In this document: in pieces, positions 17,609 through 25,876 of the stretch
Position numbering within the stretch: the first letter of the stretch is position 1
Layout: each line of letters opens with the position of its first letter
Source of the DNA: Armatimonadota bacterium
GTDB taxonomy: Bacteria; Armatimonadota; Chthonomonadetes; Chthonomonadales; CAJBBX01
DNA length: 55,938 nucleotides
Direction of reading: 5' to 3'
NCBI GenBank assembly: GCA_026392115.1
Contig: JAPLCQ010000088.1
Coordinates: forward strand, 1 to 55,938
Position numbers and translations under genes: made by a program
Notes under the pieces: generated by a model
Told to the model about the DNA's origin: nothing
The model's input: only the letters and a program-made list of their open reading frames with translations
The model's database searches: none

Positions 17609-20542
17609 GCCTTGGCCGCTGTTTCGGCCGCCGCAGCGGCGGCTCCGCCGGCGAAGATGGCGCGCCTGTCGGGGCTCAACCTGCCGTTGTCCTTTGAGAA
17701 GAACACCGGGCACTGGCCCAAGGGCGTGGAGTTCGTCGCCCGCGGCGGCGGCGGGACGCTCTTCCTGACCAGGCGCGAGGCCGTCCTCTCGCTCCGCAAG
17801 GGCGACAAGGCCGCGGCGCTCCGCCTGAAGCTGCAGGGCTCCAACGGCGCCGCCGTGGCGTCCGGGCTGGAGAAGCAGCCCGGCATCGTCAACTACTTCA
17901 TCGGGAACGACCCCGCGCAGTGGCGCACGAAGGTCCCGACCTACTCCCGGGTGAAGCTGGCGGGCGTCTACCGCGGGATCGACCTGGTCTATTACGGCGC
18001 GGGCAAGTCCCGCACGCTGGAGTACGACTTCGTAGTCAAGCCCGGAGCGGACGCGAAGCAGATCCGCATGGCCGTCTCCGGCGCGAAGTCGCTCCGCACG
18101 GCCGGCGGCAGGCTCATCGCCTCCACGGCTTGCGGCGACGTGACGCTCAACCGGCCCTACGCCTACCAGACCATCGACGGCGTCCGCAAGCAGGTGGCAT
18201 GCGCATTCACCCTCGAGCGCAACACCGTGGCCTTCCAGGTCGCGCGGTACGACGCGAGCCGCCCGCTGATCGTGGACCCGACGCTGGAGTACAGCACGCT
18301 CATCGGCGGCGCCGCGAACGACGACGGAGGCTACGACATCGCCGTAGACGGGACCGTGGCGGCCTATGTTGCCGGCAGCACCTTCAGCGCCGACTTCCCG
18401 ACTACCTCCGGTGCGTACAGCGTGTCGCACCAGGGCGCGACAGATGCGTTCGTCGCCAAGCTCAACGCGACGGGTACGGGATTGATCTACAGCACCTTCA
18501 TCGGTGGCGAGGTGTGGGATGACGGCCGGAGCGTCGCCGTTGATAGCGCTGGGTGCGCCTATGTCATGGGCAGTACGAACTCGAGTGCATTTCCAACTAC
18601 AACTGGCGCATATCAAACAGCATTATCAGGTGCTTACGATGTATTTGTTGCAAAGCTGAATGCCGCAGGAACGGCGCTGACCTACAGCACCTTGTTGGGC
18701 AGCGGCAATGCCGACAACGGCTGCGGCATGGCCGTCGATGCCGCAGGCGCCGCCTACATCACGGGCACCACCGACAGCCCGGGCTTCCCTACCACTCCCG
18801 GCGCGTTTGACTCGTCGCTCACGGTCGCGAATGATGCCTTCGTCACCAAACTGAATGCCTCCGGCACAGGGCTGGTCTACAGCACCTTCCTCGGCGGTGG
18901 CGACGATGACCAGGGCCTCGGTATTGCAACGGATGACACCGGAAACGCATATATAACGGGATACACCTGCAGCGCCGACTTCCCGACCACATCGGGCGCC
19001 TACGACACGACGTACAACGGTATGAAGGATGCCTTCGCCGTCAAGCTCAACCCGACCGGCACGAACCTGATCTACGCCACCTATGTCGGCGGCAGCAGCG
19101 ACGACGAGCAGGGTCAGTGCGTTGCCGTCGACAGCGCCGGAGCCGCCTACATAGCCGGCTACACCTGGAGCGCCGACTATCCGACCACGTCGGGCGCCTA
19201 CGACACGTCGCACAACGGCAATGTCGACGTCTTCGTCACCAAGATCAGCTCTGACGGCAAGGCGCTCACGTACAGCACCCTCCTGGGCGGCAACGACTGG
19301 GACGAAGCAACGCGCATCGTGGTGGACGGCGACGGGTGCGCCTCTGTCGCGGGCACCACGCTCTCGGTAGGCTTTCCGACGACGGCGGACGCCCTCGCCA
19401 CATCGTTCGGCGGTGTCGCCGATGCGTTCGTCGCCCAGATGAACGCGACCGGGACAGGGCTGAAGTACAGCACTTTTCTGGGCGGCACGGGTAACGACAA
19501 CGGCAGGAGCGTCGCCCTTGGGCCGGGACAATCGATGTTCGTTACGGGTTACACGAGATCGGCCGCCTTCCCAACCACCGCCGGCGCCTACCAGACATCG
19601 CGGCGAGGCAGTAATGACGCCTTTGTCCTGAAGATGCTCCTGTCCTCCACGAAGCTCACCGTCGACAGCCTCGCCGGCGGCGCCGGCGCTCGCGTCACGC
19701 TGCGGGCCCGGCTAACGGATGCGGGCGAAGCCGGGATCGCCGGGCAGCGGCTGCAGTTCCGGATCGACTCCGGCGCATGGGTCAACTCGGAAATCCTCAC
19801 GACGCCCGTGGGCTATGCCGTGCTCACCATCACGGCTCCGGCAGCGGGCGCCCATACGCTCGACGCGCGCTTTGAGGCCTCGGGCGCCTACGGCGCCGCC
19901 ACGGCGAGCGGCACGCTGACCACCACGGCGCTGCCGGCAACCAGCCTGGAGGTGACCTCGATCACCGCCGGGCCCGGCGACGCCTTCACGATGGTCGCCT
20001 ACCTGCGCGGTCAGGGCACCGGCACCTCGCCCGGTCCCGGCCTCCTGAACAAGCCCGTCGGCCTGCGGATGAACGGCGGGGCCTGGCTGGGCGCGTATGA
20101 CCCGACGGACGCCAATGGGAGGGCATACCTCAAGATGACGGCGCCGTCGACGCCGGGCACCTACAGCCTCGAGGCCATGTTCATCGGCGACGCCGGCTAC
20201 GCCGCCTGCGCGGGTTCGGGCACGCTGACGGTGGCCGCCAAGCGTAGCTGCTACGTCTACACCATCAACCGAACCGGCAAGGTTGGCACAGCCGGTTCGC
20301 TTGTCGCCTACTTCTACTGGTACAAGAAGGACGGCACGATGACGCCGGTCAGCGGCAAGTCGCTCCGCTTCCAGTGCGCCGGAGCGGGCCTGGACAGCTC
20401 GGCCACCACCGACGCCTCGGGCAAGGCGACCGTCTTGGTCACCCCGGCCACGGCCGGCTCGCACCCGTTCACCGTGACCTTCACGGCGGATACCGACTAC
20501 AATGCCGGCAGCGGCGGCGGCACGCTGACCGTAGCGCCCTGA
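17564..20542 (+). CDS. secreted SBBP seven-bladed beta-propeller protein 2 with Ig-like C-terminus
   Basis: The 992-residue protein starts with a signal peptide (MLSRTKRTPRLALAAALAAV). It then repeats the layout of the protein at 8831: pre-propeller domain (FEKNTGHWPKGVEF ... RPLIVDPTLEY), seven SBBP repeats (YSTLIGG, YSTFIGG, YSTLLGS, YSTFLGG, YATYVGG, YSTLLGG, YSTFLGG) and three Ig-like modules ending GTLTVAP. The ATG at 17564 has GGAGAGG 4 bp upstream; a longer GTG-started frame is less likely. Blades 2-3 contain an AT-richer stretch (about 18577-18662) unlike the rest. The gene sits between a histidine kinase and its probable regulator, suggesting two-component control. Confidence 0.9.
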   Translation: MLSRTKRTPRLALAAALAAVSAAAAAAPPAKMARLSGLNLPLSFEKNTGHWPKGVEFVARGGGGTLFLTRREAVLSLRKGDKAAALRLKLQGSNGAAVASGLEKQPGIVNYFIGNDPAQWRTKVPTYSRVKLAGVYRGIDLVYYGAGKSRTLEYDFVVKPGADAKQIRMAVSGAKSLRTAGGRLIASTACGDVTLNRPYAYQTIDGVRKQVACAFTLERNTVAFQVARYDASRPLIVDPTLEYSTLIGGAANDDGGYDIAVDGTVAAYVAGSTFSADFPTTSGAYSVSHQGATDAFVAKLNATGTGLIYSTFIGGEVWDDGRSVAVDSAGCAYVMGSTNSSAFPTTTGAYQTALSGAYDVFVAKLNAAGTALTYSTLLGSGNADNGCGMAVDAAGAAYITGTTDSPGFPTTPGAFDSSLTVANDAFVTKLNASGTGLVYSTFLGGGDDDQGLGIATDDTGNAYITGYTCSADFPTTSGAYDTTYNGMKDAFAVKLNPTGTNLIYATYVGGSSDDEQGQCVAVDSAGAAYIAGYTWSADYPTTSGAYDTSHNGNVDVFVTKISSDGKALTYSTLLGGNDWDEATRIVVDGDGCASVAGTTLSVGFPTTADALATSFGGVADAFVAQMNATGTGLKYSTFLGGTGNDNGRSVALGPGQSMFVTGYTRSAAFPTTAGAYQTSRRGSNDAFVLKMLLSSTKLTVDSLAGGAGARVTLRARLTDAGEAGIAGQRLQFRIDSGAWVNSEILTTPVGYAVLTITAPAAGAHTLDARFEASGAYGAATASGTLTTTALPATSLEVTSITAGPGDAFTMVAYLRGQGTGTSPGPGLLNKPVGLRMNGGAWLGAYDPTDANGRAYLKMTAPSTPGTYSLEAMFIGDAGYAACAGSGTLTVAAKRSCYVYTINRTGKVGTAGSLVAYFYWYKKDGTMTPVSGKSLRFQCAGAGLDSSATTDASGKATVLVTPATAGSHPFTVTFTADTDYNAGSGGGTLTVAP

Positions 20543-20561
20543 CACGCCGCACCCGCACCCA

Positions 20562-20592
20562 CGCCCCCCGGGATCGTGCCTCCCGGGGGGCG
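20562..20592 (+). terminator. GC-rich hairpin after SBBP protein 2
   Basis: A perfect 12-bp stem, CGCCCCCCGGGA / TCCCGGGGGGCG, with a 7-nt loop lies 19 bp after the stop codon and just upstream of the response regulator gene. It lacks a T run, so it may attenuate rather than fully end transcription into the regulator. Confidence 0.6.
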
Positions 20593-20629
20593 CAGGCACA
20601 GAACACCGACGTATGGGGACCGGAAACGC

Positions 20630-21313
20630 ATGGAGCAAGACGTGGGCAACTCGTTCTTTCTGGTGGATGACCATGACATGCTGCGCGACGGCTTGCGCGC
20701 GCTGCTTCAGGCCGAGGGGTACCACGTGGTGGGCGAGGCCGGCGACGGCGAGGCCGCGTTGCAGGCCATCCCGGCGGCGGCCCCCGACGTTGCGGTCATC
20801 GATGTGGGCCTCCCCGGCCTGAACGGGATCGAGTTGACCCGCGAGCTGGCTCAGACGGCGCCGGAGGTTCGGGTGATCGCCCTGTCGCTCCATGCCGAGC
20901 GGTCGATCATCATCGCGATGCTGCGCGCCGGCGCCCGGGCCTACCTTCCCAAGTCGGCGGCCTTCGGCGAACTGCTCACGGCCGTCGGCGAGGTCCTGCA
21001 GGGCCGGCTCTACCTGAGTCCGAGCGTCGCCTCGGGCGTGCTGGAGGGCCTGCTCGCCGGCCCGGTCGACACTCCGCACGGCGCCTTCGCCAGTCTCACG
21101 GCGCGCGAGAGGCGGATCATTCAGCTCATCGCCGAGGGCCACACCTCCAAGGAGATCGCCGCACGCGAGGCGATCAGCGTGCGGACGCTGGAAACGCACC
21201 GGTCAAACATCATGGCCCGGCTGCGCCTGACCAGCGTGGCCGCGCTGACCAAGTACGCCATCCGCGAGGGCCTCACCACGCCCGACATCGCCCACACCGA
21301 CGCCACGGGGTAG
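20630..21313 (+). CDS. NarL/FixJ-family response regulator
   Basis: The 227-residue protein has a receiver domain with acidic residues in FFLVDDHD (13-14), phospho-acceptor Asp58 in VIDVGLPG, a Ser in ALSLH and the conserved Lys in YLPKSA. A LuxR-type helix-turn-helix follows at about 165-215 (LTARERRIIQLIAEG, EIAAREAISVRTLETHRSNI). ATG at 20630 gives the natural receiver start; a GTG at 20642 is possible. The HisKA_3 kinase at 15644 is the obvious partner. Its DNA site may be the palindrome found before SBBP protein 2 and before the amidase. Confidence 0.9.
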   Translation: MEQDVGNSFFLVDDHDMLRDGLRALLQAEGYHVVGEAGDGEAALQAIPAAAPDVAVIDVGLPGLNGIELTRELAQTAPEVRVIALSLHAERSIIIAMLRAGARAYLPKSAAFGELLTAVGEVLQGRLYLSPSVASGVLEGLLAGPVDTPHGAFASLTARERRIIQLIAEGHTSKEIAAREAISVRTLETHRSNIMARLRLTSVAALTKYAIREGLTTPDIAHTDATG

Positions 21314-21318
21314 GCGCG

Positions 21319-21378
21319 CACGGACGAGCACGGACCCACACGGACGAACACGGACGGACACGGACGGACACGAACCGC
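21319..21378. repeat. short CACGGAC tandem repeats after the response regulator
   Basis: About six imperfect copies of ACGGACNNACACGGAC-type sequence, followed by CCGCCGTGCTCACC and a C/T-rich run, almost as at 17341-17376. It leads directly into the second promoter cassette. Confidence 0.75.
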
Positions 21379-21406
21379 CGTGCTCACCTCCTCACCTCCT
21401 CACCCC

Positions 21407-21601
21407 CTCACGCCCTTCACCGCCGCGTAGAACTACGCGAAAATCGAGTAGAAACCGGAGCGCCCGCGCGTACCTTCCCGCTTCCCTTATCGTGCGCAGC
21501 CGGGCTACGATGGGTCGTGGCGCGTGGAGCGCCCTAATCCACTTCTGGAGAGGCACATGCTCAGTCGTACCAGACGCACGCCGCGACTGGCCCTGGCGGC
21601 G
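21407..21601 (+). repeat. duplicated promoter/RBS/signal-peptide cassette, copy B
   Basis: Same cassette as 17414-17608 at about 95 percent identity by eye. Differences cluster just upstream of the ribosome site. Identity stops sharply in the codons after LALAA, where the coding sequences become unrelated. Confidence 0.92.
21424..21439. promoter_or_regulatory. 7-2-7 palindrome, candidate operator (copy B)
   Basis: CGCGTAG-AA-CTACGCG, identical to 17431-17446 and again 118 bp before the start codon, followed by the same TAGAA half-site. It lies between the response regulator gene and the amidase gene. Confidence 0.45.
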
Positions 21602-22858
21602 ACCATCGTTCTGACGGCCCTGGCGGTCGTCCTGCCCGGCTGCGGGGGTTCGGGTGGCGGCGGAAACCCCGGCGTCGTCGTAGGGCACGCCAGGATCACC
21701 AACTGCGGCGCGTACTATAACGTCACACTGGACTTCACCGGTACGACGCCCCGGCAGGTCGGCGCCGACTATGGTCAGGCCATCAAGGCGATCAAGCCGG
21801 ACTTCGAGGCCCAGCTCGACACCTTCCTGGCGGACATGCTCGGCGGCGACGCCATGTTCGCGGCGTTGCTCCACCGCGTCGATGCCATCAAGCCCCAACT
21901 CGACGCGTCGTATCGCGAGGAGATCGAGGGCATCGCCTCGTCGCTGTCCGGCGGCTCGACCGATAAGCTCGGCGACGGCCAGCTCTCGCTGAACGAGCTC
22001 TACATGGTCAATCTGAACACCGATGCTCTGCGGCCCACCCAGTGCTCGTTCACCTCGGTCTGGGGCCAGCGCTCGGCGACGAGGCGCACCATTTCGGCCC
22101 GCGTGCTGGATTGGCCCGACGGCCCCACCTTCCCCATGGCCAAGTGCCAGGCGGTTGTCCACTACGTCAACGGCGCGAAGTCGGTCTACACCATCGGCTA
22201 TCTCGGCTACCAGGGAATGCTGACCGGCATCAACAGCCAGGGCGTGTTCGGCGCCGTCCTGGACTCGCCTTCGTGGGCGCCCTTCCCGGATCCGCCGACC
22301 GGCTACTACTCCTACTCGTTCGACCTGCGCCACGCGCTCGAGAACCAGCAGACGCTGGATGGCGTCGCTTCGGCGATGACCGCGCATCCCTACACCTTCT
22401 GCCACAACATCGCGCTCTCCGACCCGAGCATCAGCCGAATTCTGGAGAACGACCAGACGCCGGGCCACCGCCGCGCCCTGCGATCGGACACCTCGGCGCT
22501 GCGCAGCGGCGTAACGTGGGGCATCTCCAACGCGGTCGCGTCTGTGAACTCCTTCTTGCTGCCGGAGAACGTCGACAACCACTCACAGGACGTGCACAAC
22601 GTGGCTCGGTGGGAGAGCATCGTGACGCAACTGAAGTCGAAGGGCATCACGGTGGATAGGCAGGAGCTGACGGCCGTCGAGGGCTACTACAAGGGCTCGA
22701 TCCCCGGCAAGGCGACGCAGGGCGATGTCTTCAGCGTCGCCAGCCAGATGCTCGTCATCTTCCAGCCCAGCACCAAGGGCCTCGACATCGCCTTCCACCC
22801 GCATGACGGCGACTGGGCCGGCCCGCCGACTTTCACGTCGGTGCCCGTGACGTTCTAG
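21557..22858 (+). CDS. lipoprotein Ntn-hydrolase (C45 / linear amide C-N hydrolase-like)
   Basis: The 433-residue precursor has the shared signal peptide ending in a lipobox (VVLPGCGG), so it should be lipid-anchored outside the cytoplasm. The body resembles C45-type acyltransferase and linear-amide hydrolases. A Cys in TQCSFTSVWG fits the position of the N-terminal nucleophile after self-cleavage, followed by ISARVLDWPDG and GYLGYQGMLTGINSQGVFGA, typical of the Ntn fold. Substrates of relatives are acyl amides such as penicillins, N-acyl amines or bile conjugates; here unknown. The promoter and leader are those of SBBP protein 2, so both are probably co-regulated. Confidence 0.75.
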   Translation: MLSRTRRTPRLALAATIVLTALAVVLPGCGGSGGGGNPGVVVGHARITNCGAYYNVTLDFTGTTPRQVGADYGQAIKAIKPDFEAQLDTFLADMLGGDAMFAALLHRVDAIKPQLDASYREEIEGIASSLSGGSTDKLGDGQLSLNELYMVNLNTDALRPTQCSFTSVWGQRSATRRTISARVLDWPDGPTFPMAKCQAVVHYVNGAKSVYTIGYLGYQGMLTGINSQGVFGAVLDSPSWAPFPDPPTGYYSYSFDLRHALENQQTLDGVASAMTAHPYTFCHNIALSDPSISRILENDQTPGHRRALRSDTSALRSGVTWGISNAVASVNSFLLPENVDNHSQDVHNVARWESIVTQLKSKGITVDRQELTAVEGYYKGSIPGKATQGDVFSVASQMLVIFQPSTKGLDIAFHPHDGDWAGPPTFTSVPVTF

Positions 22859-22915
22859 TCCGGCGGCACGCTGACCGCCGCGCCCCCCGGGGAACCCACC
22901 TCCCGGGGGGGGCGC
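22859..22915 (+). terminator. remnant of an SBBP 3' end plus GC-rich terminator hairpin
   Basis: Directly after the amidase stop the sequence GGCGGCACGCTGACC repeats the last codons of the SBBP genes (GGTLTVAP region) and then continues into a stem CGCCCCCCGGGGA / TCCCGGGGGGGGCG, matching the terminator after SBBP protein 2. It is outside any reading frame here and looks like leftover SBBP sequence. Confidence 0.7.
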
Positions 22916-23145
22916 CGCACCCATCCCGGAGGTCCCGGGCCACCAGACCAGACCGGCGCACGGCCGATCACGGACCGCCGTTCTCACCGCTTTGCCCCTT
23001 CACCACCTCACCATAGCCCGCACCGCGTGTGCCACAATGCAGGCGTGAGTATCGCAACACCCATGGGGATCCTGCACGTGCCGCCGGACCCGACGGACCT
23101 TCGCCGACCGTGGCGAGGCGTTGCTTCGGGTGCTGGAGGCGCGCA

Positions 23146-23481
23146 ATGATCACTCTGACCACGGACGAACTATCCAAAGTGCAGGCCATCCTGGCCCGGC
23201 TCTTGCCGGACCGGGAGGTCTGCGCCTTCGGCTCCAGGGCCACCGGCCGGGCGCGCGAGTTCTCCGACCTGGACCTGGCCGTCATGGGCGATGAGCCCCT
23301 GCCGCCGCCTGCCCGGGCCGCCCTGCGCGAGGCGTTCGCGGGGTCGACGCTGCCGTTCCGTGTCGACATCGTCGATTGGTGCGAAGCCGGCGAGCCGTTC
23401 CGCACGGCTGTCGGCGGCCGGCTGGAGCGCATCTCACCGGTCGCGGCGGCGCCCCAGACGGACCCGGAGACGACCGACTGA
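23146..23481 (+). CDS. minimal nucleotidyltransferase (MNT) domain protein
   Basis: The 111-residue protein has the MNT signature GSRATGRAREFSDLDLAV (about residues 30-47) and a third Asp in FRVDIVDW, giving a complete catalytic triad. Such proteins usually pair with a HEPN partner in toxin-antitoxin modules, where the MNT protein modifies and silences the HEPN RNase. No HEPN ORF is seen next to it. The ATG at 23146 follows GCTGGAGGCG. The region before it (22986-23145) holds no convincing gene, only short coding-like frames that could be a remnant. The gene is convergent with 23486. Confidence 0.82.
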   Translation: MITLTTDELSKVQAILARLLPDREVCAFGSRATGRAREFSDLDLAVMGDEPLPPPARAALREAFAGSTLPFRVDIVDWCEAGEPFRTAVGGRLERISPVAAAPQTDPETTD

Positions 23482-23485
23482 AGCG

Positions 23486-25636
23486 CTACAGCGGCTTGCT
23501 GGTGATGAGCCCGATCCCCCGCCCCTTGTCTCCCACGGCGCAGTAGAAGAGGTACCAGACCCCGTTCGCGGGGTTGCGGACCAGCGAGATTTTGTGCGCG
23601 TAGGTCCTGTCCAGCCCGCTGGGGTTGCCGCCCGCCTTGTAGAGCGGCTCGGGATCGGCGGTCCAGTGGAGCAGGTCCCGCGAGTAGGCGGCCATGATGT
23701 GCGCGCCGCCGCGGCCGACGCCGAAGTAGAACATGGTCCAGTGGTCGCCGTCGCGGAAGACCTTGGGGTCGGAGCAGAAGCCCTCGTCGTAGCCTCCCGG
23801 CACATTGTGCAGAACCGGATTTCCGGGCGCGCGGCTCCAGTTCAGCAGGTCGCGCGAGGTGGCGATGCCCGTCTGCTCCTGCCCGCCGTCGGCCGCGTTG
23901 TAGAAGCTGTAAAACCGGCCTCCGCTCTCCACCACCCAGGGCTGGTAGATGCAGTCCTTCTCCCAGACCCCGCAATCGGGCTCATGCACGCTCAGCGTGT
24001 AGCCCTCCTTGGCCCGGCGCCATGTGCGGCCGTCGTCGGAGCAGGCCACGCCGTTGTAGCCCGGCCGCAACTCGTAGCCCCCTTGCAGCGGGTAGGCGCC
24101 GTAGAGCGACCAGTACTTCCCGTCACGCTTCTTCAGCGTGCGCGGACCCGCCACATCGTAGGAGCCGTTGAGGTAGGCGCCCAGCACGCAGCCGCCGTTG
24201 TCGAACTGCCCCCGCGGCCCGAAGCCCATGGCCAGGCGGTAGTCGGACCAGTGGATCAGATCATCGCTCGCGGCGGTGAACGAGTTGTAGCCCTTGCCGT
24301 CGAACGCGATGAAGCTCACATACCATCGTGGGTCGCCGGGAATCTGGTAGATCGTCGGGCAGTCGGTGGACTTGAACTCCTCGTGCCCCGGCACGTTGGG
24401 CTCGGCGGGGATCACGTGGTCGGGGTGGTGGACCCATCCGCGGTAAGGCGCCGACCAGCGCCGCACGGTCTCGGGGTCGATGGGCGCCAGCACCCGGAAG
24501 CCCTTGATGCGGTGGAAGGTGAGGTAGTTCGCGTCGTGCTGGTTGTGCGCGCCGCCCATGCCGTCATCGTACGCCGTGCGCGAGGCGACGATGATGTCGG
24601 CCCCCTCGAAGAGCCAGTCGACGTACTGAAATCCGTGCGTCACGGCGTCGTCGTGCTGCACCACGATGGAGCGGACCTGCCAGGCGCGCAGGTCCGGCGA
24701 GCAGATCAGCGCGAGCGTGTTGCGCGTGCTTGCCGGCGGTCGGTTGCGGTTGCGGGCGGGCACATAGTTGGCCAGCGACCAGTAGAGCTTCGTCCGCCCG
24801 TCCCAGCGGATGGTGAACTTCTTGGCGCCGCCGGGGAAGGCCGTGAAGCCTGCCTCGGGGTCGAAGGCGGCCGTCTTGCCGTCCGGGCTGATCTCGACCA
24901 GTGCGGCCTGCTCCTCGTGGTCGGGCGTCTGCACCCGCAGGATGTCGAGCATCCGGCCGTCGGGCGCCACAACGGCGTTGCCCTCCAGCCACCCGCCGAA
25001 GCGGCCGTTGAGCCACTTCGCGCTGCTCGCCAGCCGGTTGCTGCTGGTCCAGCTGGAGGCCTTGAGCAGGTCGGCCCCTTCCGGCGCGGACATCATGAAG
25101 GCCCGAAAGGTGATGCCCCATGTGCGACCGCCGGTGTTGTCCTCCATGGCGCGCCAGAGGCGGCCCTTGTGGCGCAGCACGGGCACGGGCGCGCAGTGGT
25201 AGTTCCCCTCGGCGAAGAGGAGCCCCGAGTCGGCGTCGCGCGGCTCGGTCCAGGTGGCCCCGCCGTCGGTGGACCGCATGATGACCAGCAGTCCGTAGTG
25301 CCTGTCCGGCCCCATGAGGTAGACGGCGCCCCGGTGCACGAAGATGCTGGCCCAGAAGAGCCCCTGGATGTCGGTGACGTGGCTCCACGTCTTGCCCTGA
25401 TCGCGGGAGCGGAAGACCTGGGTGGTGGCCTTCTCGAACTCGCCGGAGTTCGGCCCGAAGAGGTCGCTCTTCGCCAGGTAGTCGCCGTTGGGCAGGATGG
25501 CGATGCCCGGCGAGCCGACGTAGCGGCCCGTGGAGGCCGGCACATGGGTGATGATCGAGCCGGGCGCGCGGGCATGGTCCGATGGTGCTTGGCCTGCCGC
25601 GGCGGCCGCCGCCGCGATGACTGCGAGCATGTTCAT
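23486..25636 (-). CDS. secreted two-module protein: BNR/sialidase-like propeller plus GH43-like propeller
   Basis: The 716-residue protein has a short signal peptide (MLAVIAAAAAAAGQA). The first half contains Asp-box BNR motifs (SRDQGKTW, STDGGATW), arranged as in sialidase-type six-bladed propellers. The second half has GH43/GH32-clan blades (STDCPTIYQIPGDPRWYVSF, SDDLIHWSDYRL, CIYQPWVVESGGRFYSFY, SRDLLNWSRAPGNPVLH, FCSDPKVFRDGDHW). I cannot confirm catalytic residues in the first module. The start at 25636 or 25630 follows GGTAGGT. It diverges from the BTAD-AAA gene. The role is probably extracellular glycan cleavage or recognition. Confidence 0.75.
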   Translation of the reverse strand: MNMLAVIAAAAAAAGQAPSDHARAPGSIITHVPASTGRYVGSPGIAILPNGDYLAKSDLFGPNSGEFEKATTQVFRSRDQGKTWSHVTDIQGLFWASIFVHRGAVYLMGPDRHYGLLVIMRSTDGGATWTEPRDADSGLLFAEGNYHCAPVPVLRHKGRLWRAMEDNTGGRTWGITFRAFMMSAPEGADLLKASSWTSSNRLASSAKWLNGRFGGWLEGNAVVAPDGRMLDILRVQTPDHEEQAALVEISPDGKTAAFDPEAGFTAFPGGAKKFTIRWDGRTKLYWSLANYVPARNRNRPPASTRNTLALICSPDLRAWQVRSIVVQHDDAVTHGFQYVDWLFEGADIIVASRTAYDDGMGGAHNQHDANYLTFHRIKGFRVLAPIDPETVRRWSAPYRGWVHHPDHVIPAEPNVPGHEEFKSTDCPTIYQIPGDPRWYVSFIAFDGKGYNSFTAASDDLIHWSDYRLAMGFGPRGQFDNGGCVLGAYLNGSYDVAGPRTLKKRDGKYWSLYGAYPLQGGYELRPGYNGVACSDDGRTWRRAKEGYTLSVHEPDCGVWEKDCIYQPWVVESGGRFYSFYNAADGGQEQTGIATSRDLLNWSRAPGNPVLHNVPGGYDEGFCSDPKVFRDGDHWTMFYFGVGRGGAHIMAAYSRDLLHWTADPEPLYKAGGNPSGLDRTYAHKISLVRNPANGVWYLFYCAVGDKGRGIGLITSKPL

Positions 25637-25752
25637 ACCTACCGCCAGTGGAGTTGGGATACGCCTATGGTGGCACATCGGGCGGCGCGCCGCACCACCG
25701 GCCCGGGCCCGGCGGCCTCGGACGGTGATCGCCCAAAAACGCGGCGAGGGCC

Positions 25753-25781
25753 TTTCCATCAGCTTGGATATGTGGGACAAT
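25753..25781 (+). promoter_or_regulatory. candidate promoter for the BTAD-AAA / AAA-WD40 operon
   Basis: TTTCCA and GACAAT are spaced by 17 bp and lie about 95 bp before the ATG at 25877. The match to consensus is moderate, and no better pair is seen in this divergent region. Confidence 0.35.
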
Positions 25782-25876
25782 GGGTGCAGCGATGTCGCTT
25801 CGTCCGTTCTGCACTGTTTCGGCGATCCCTCCCTGCTCGAGGGGCCGCCCTGTCGGCAAGCACCTGAGGGACCTGT

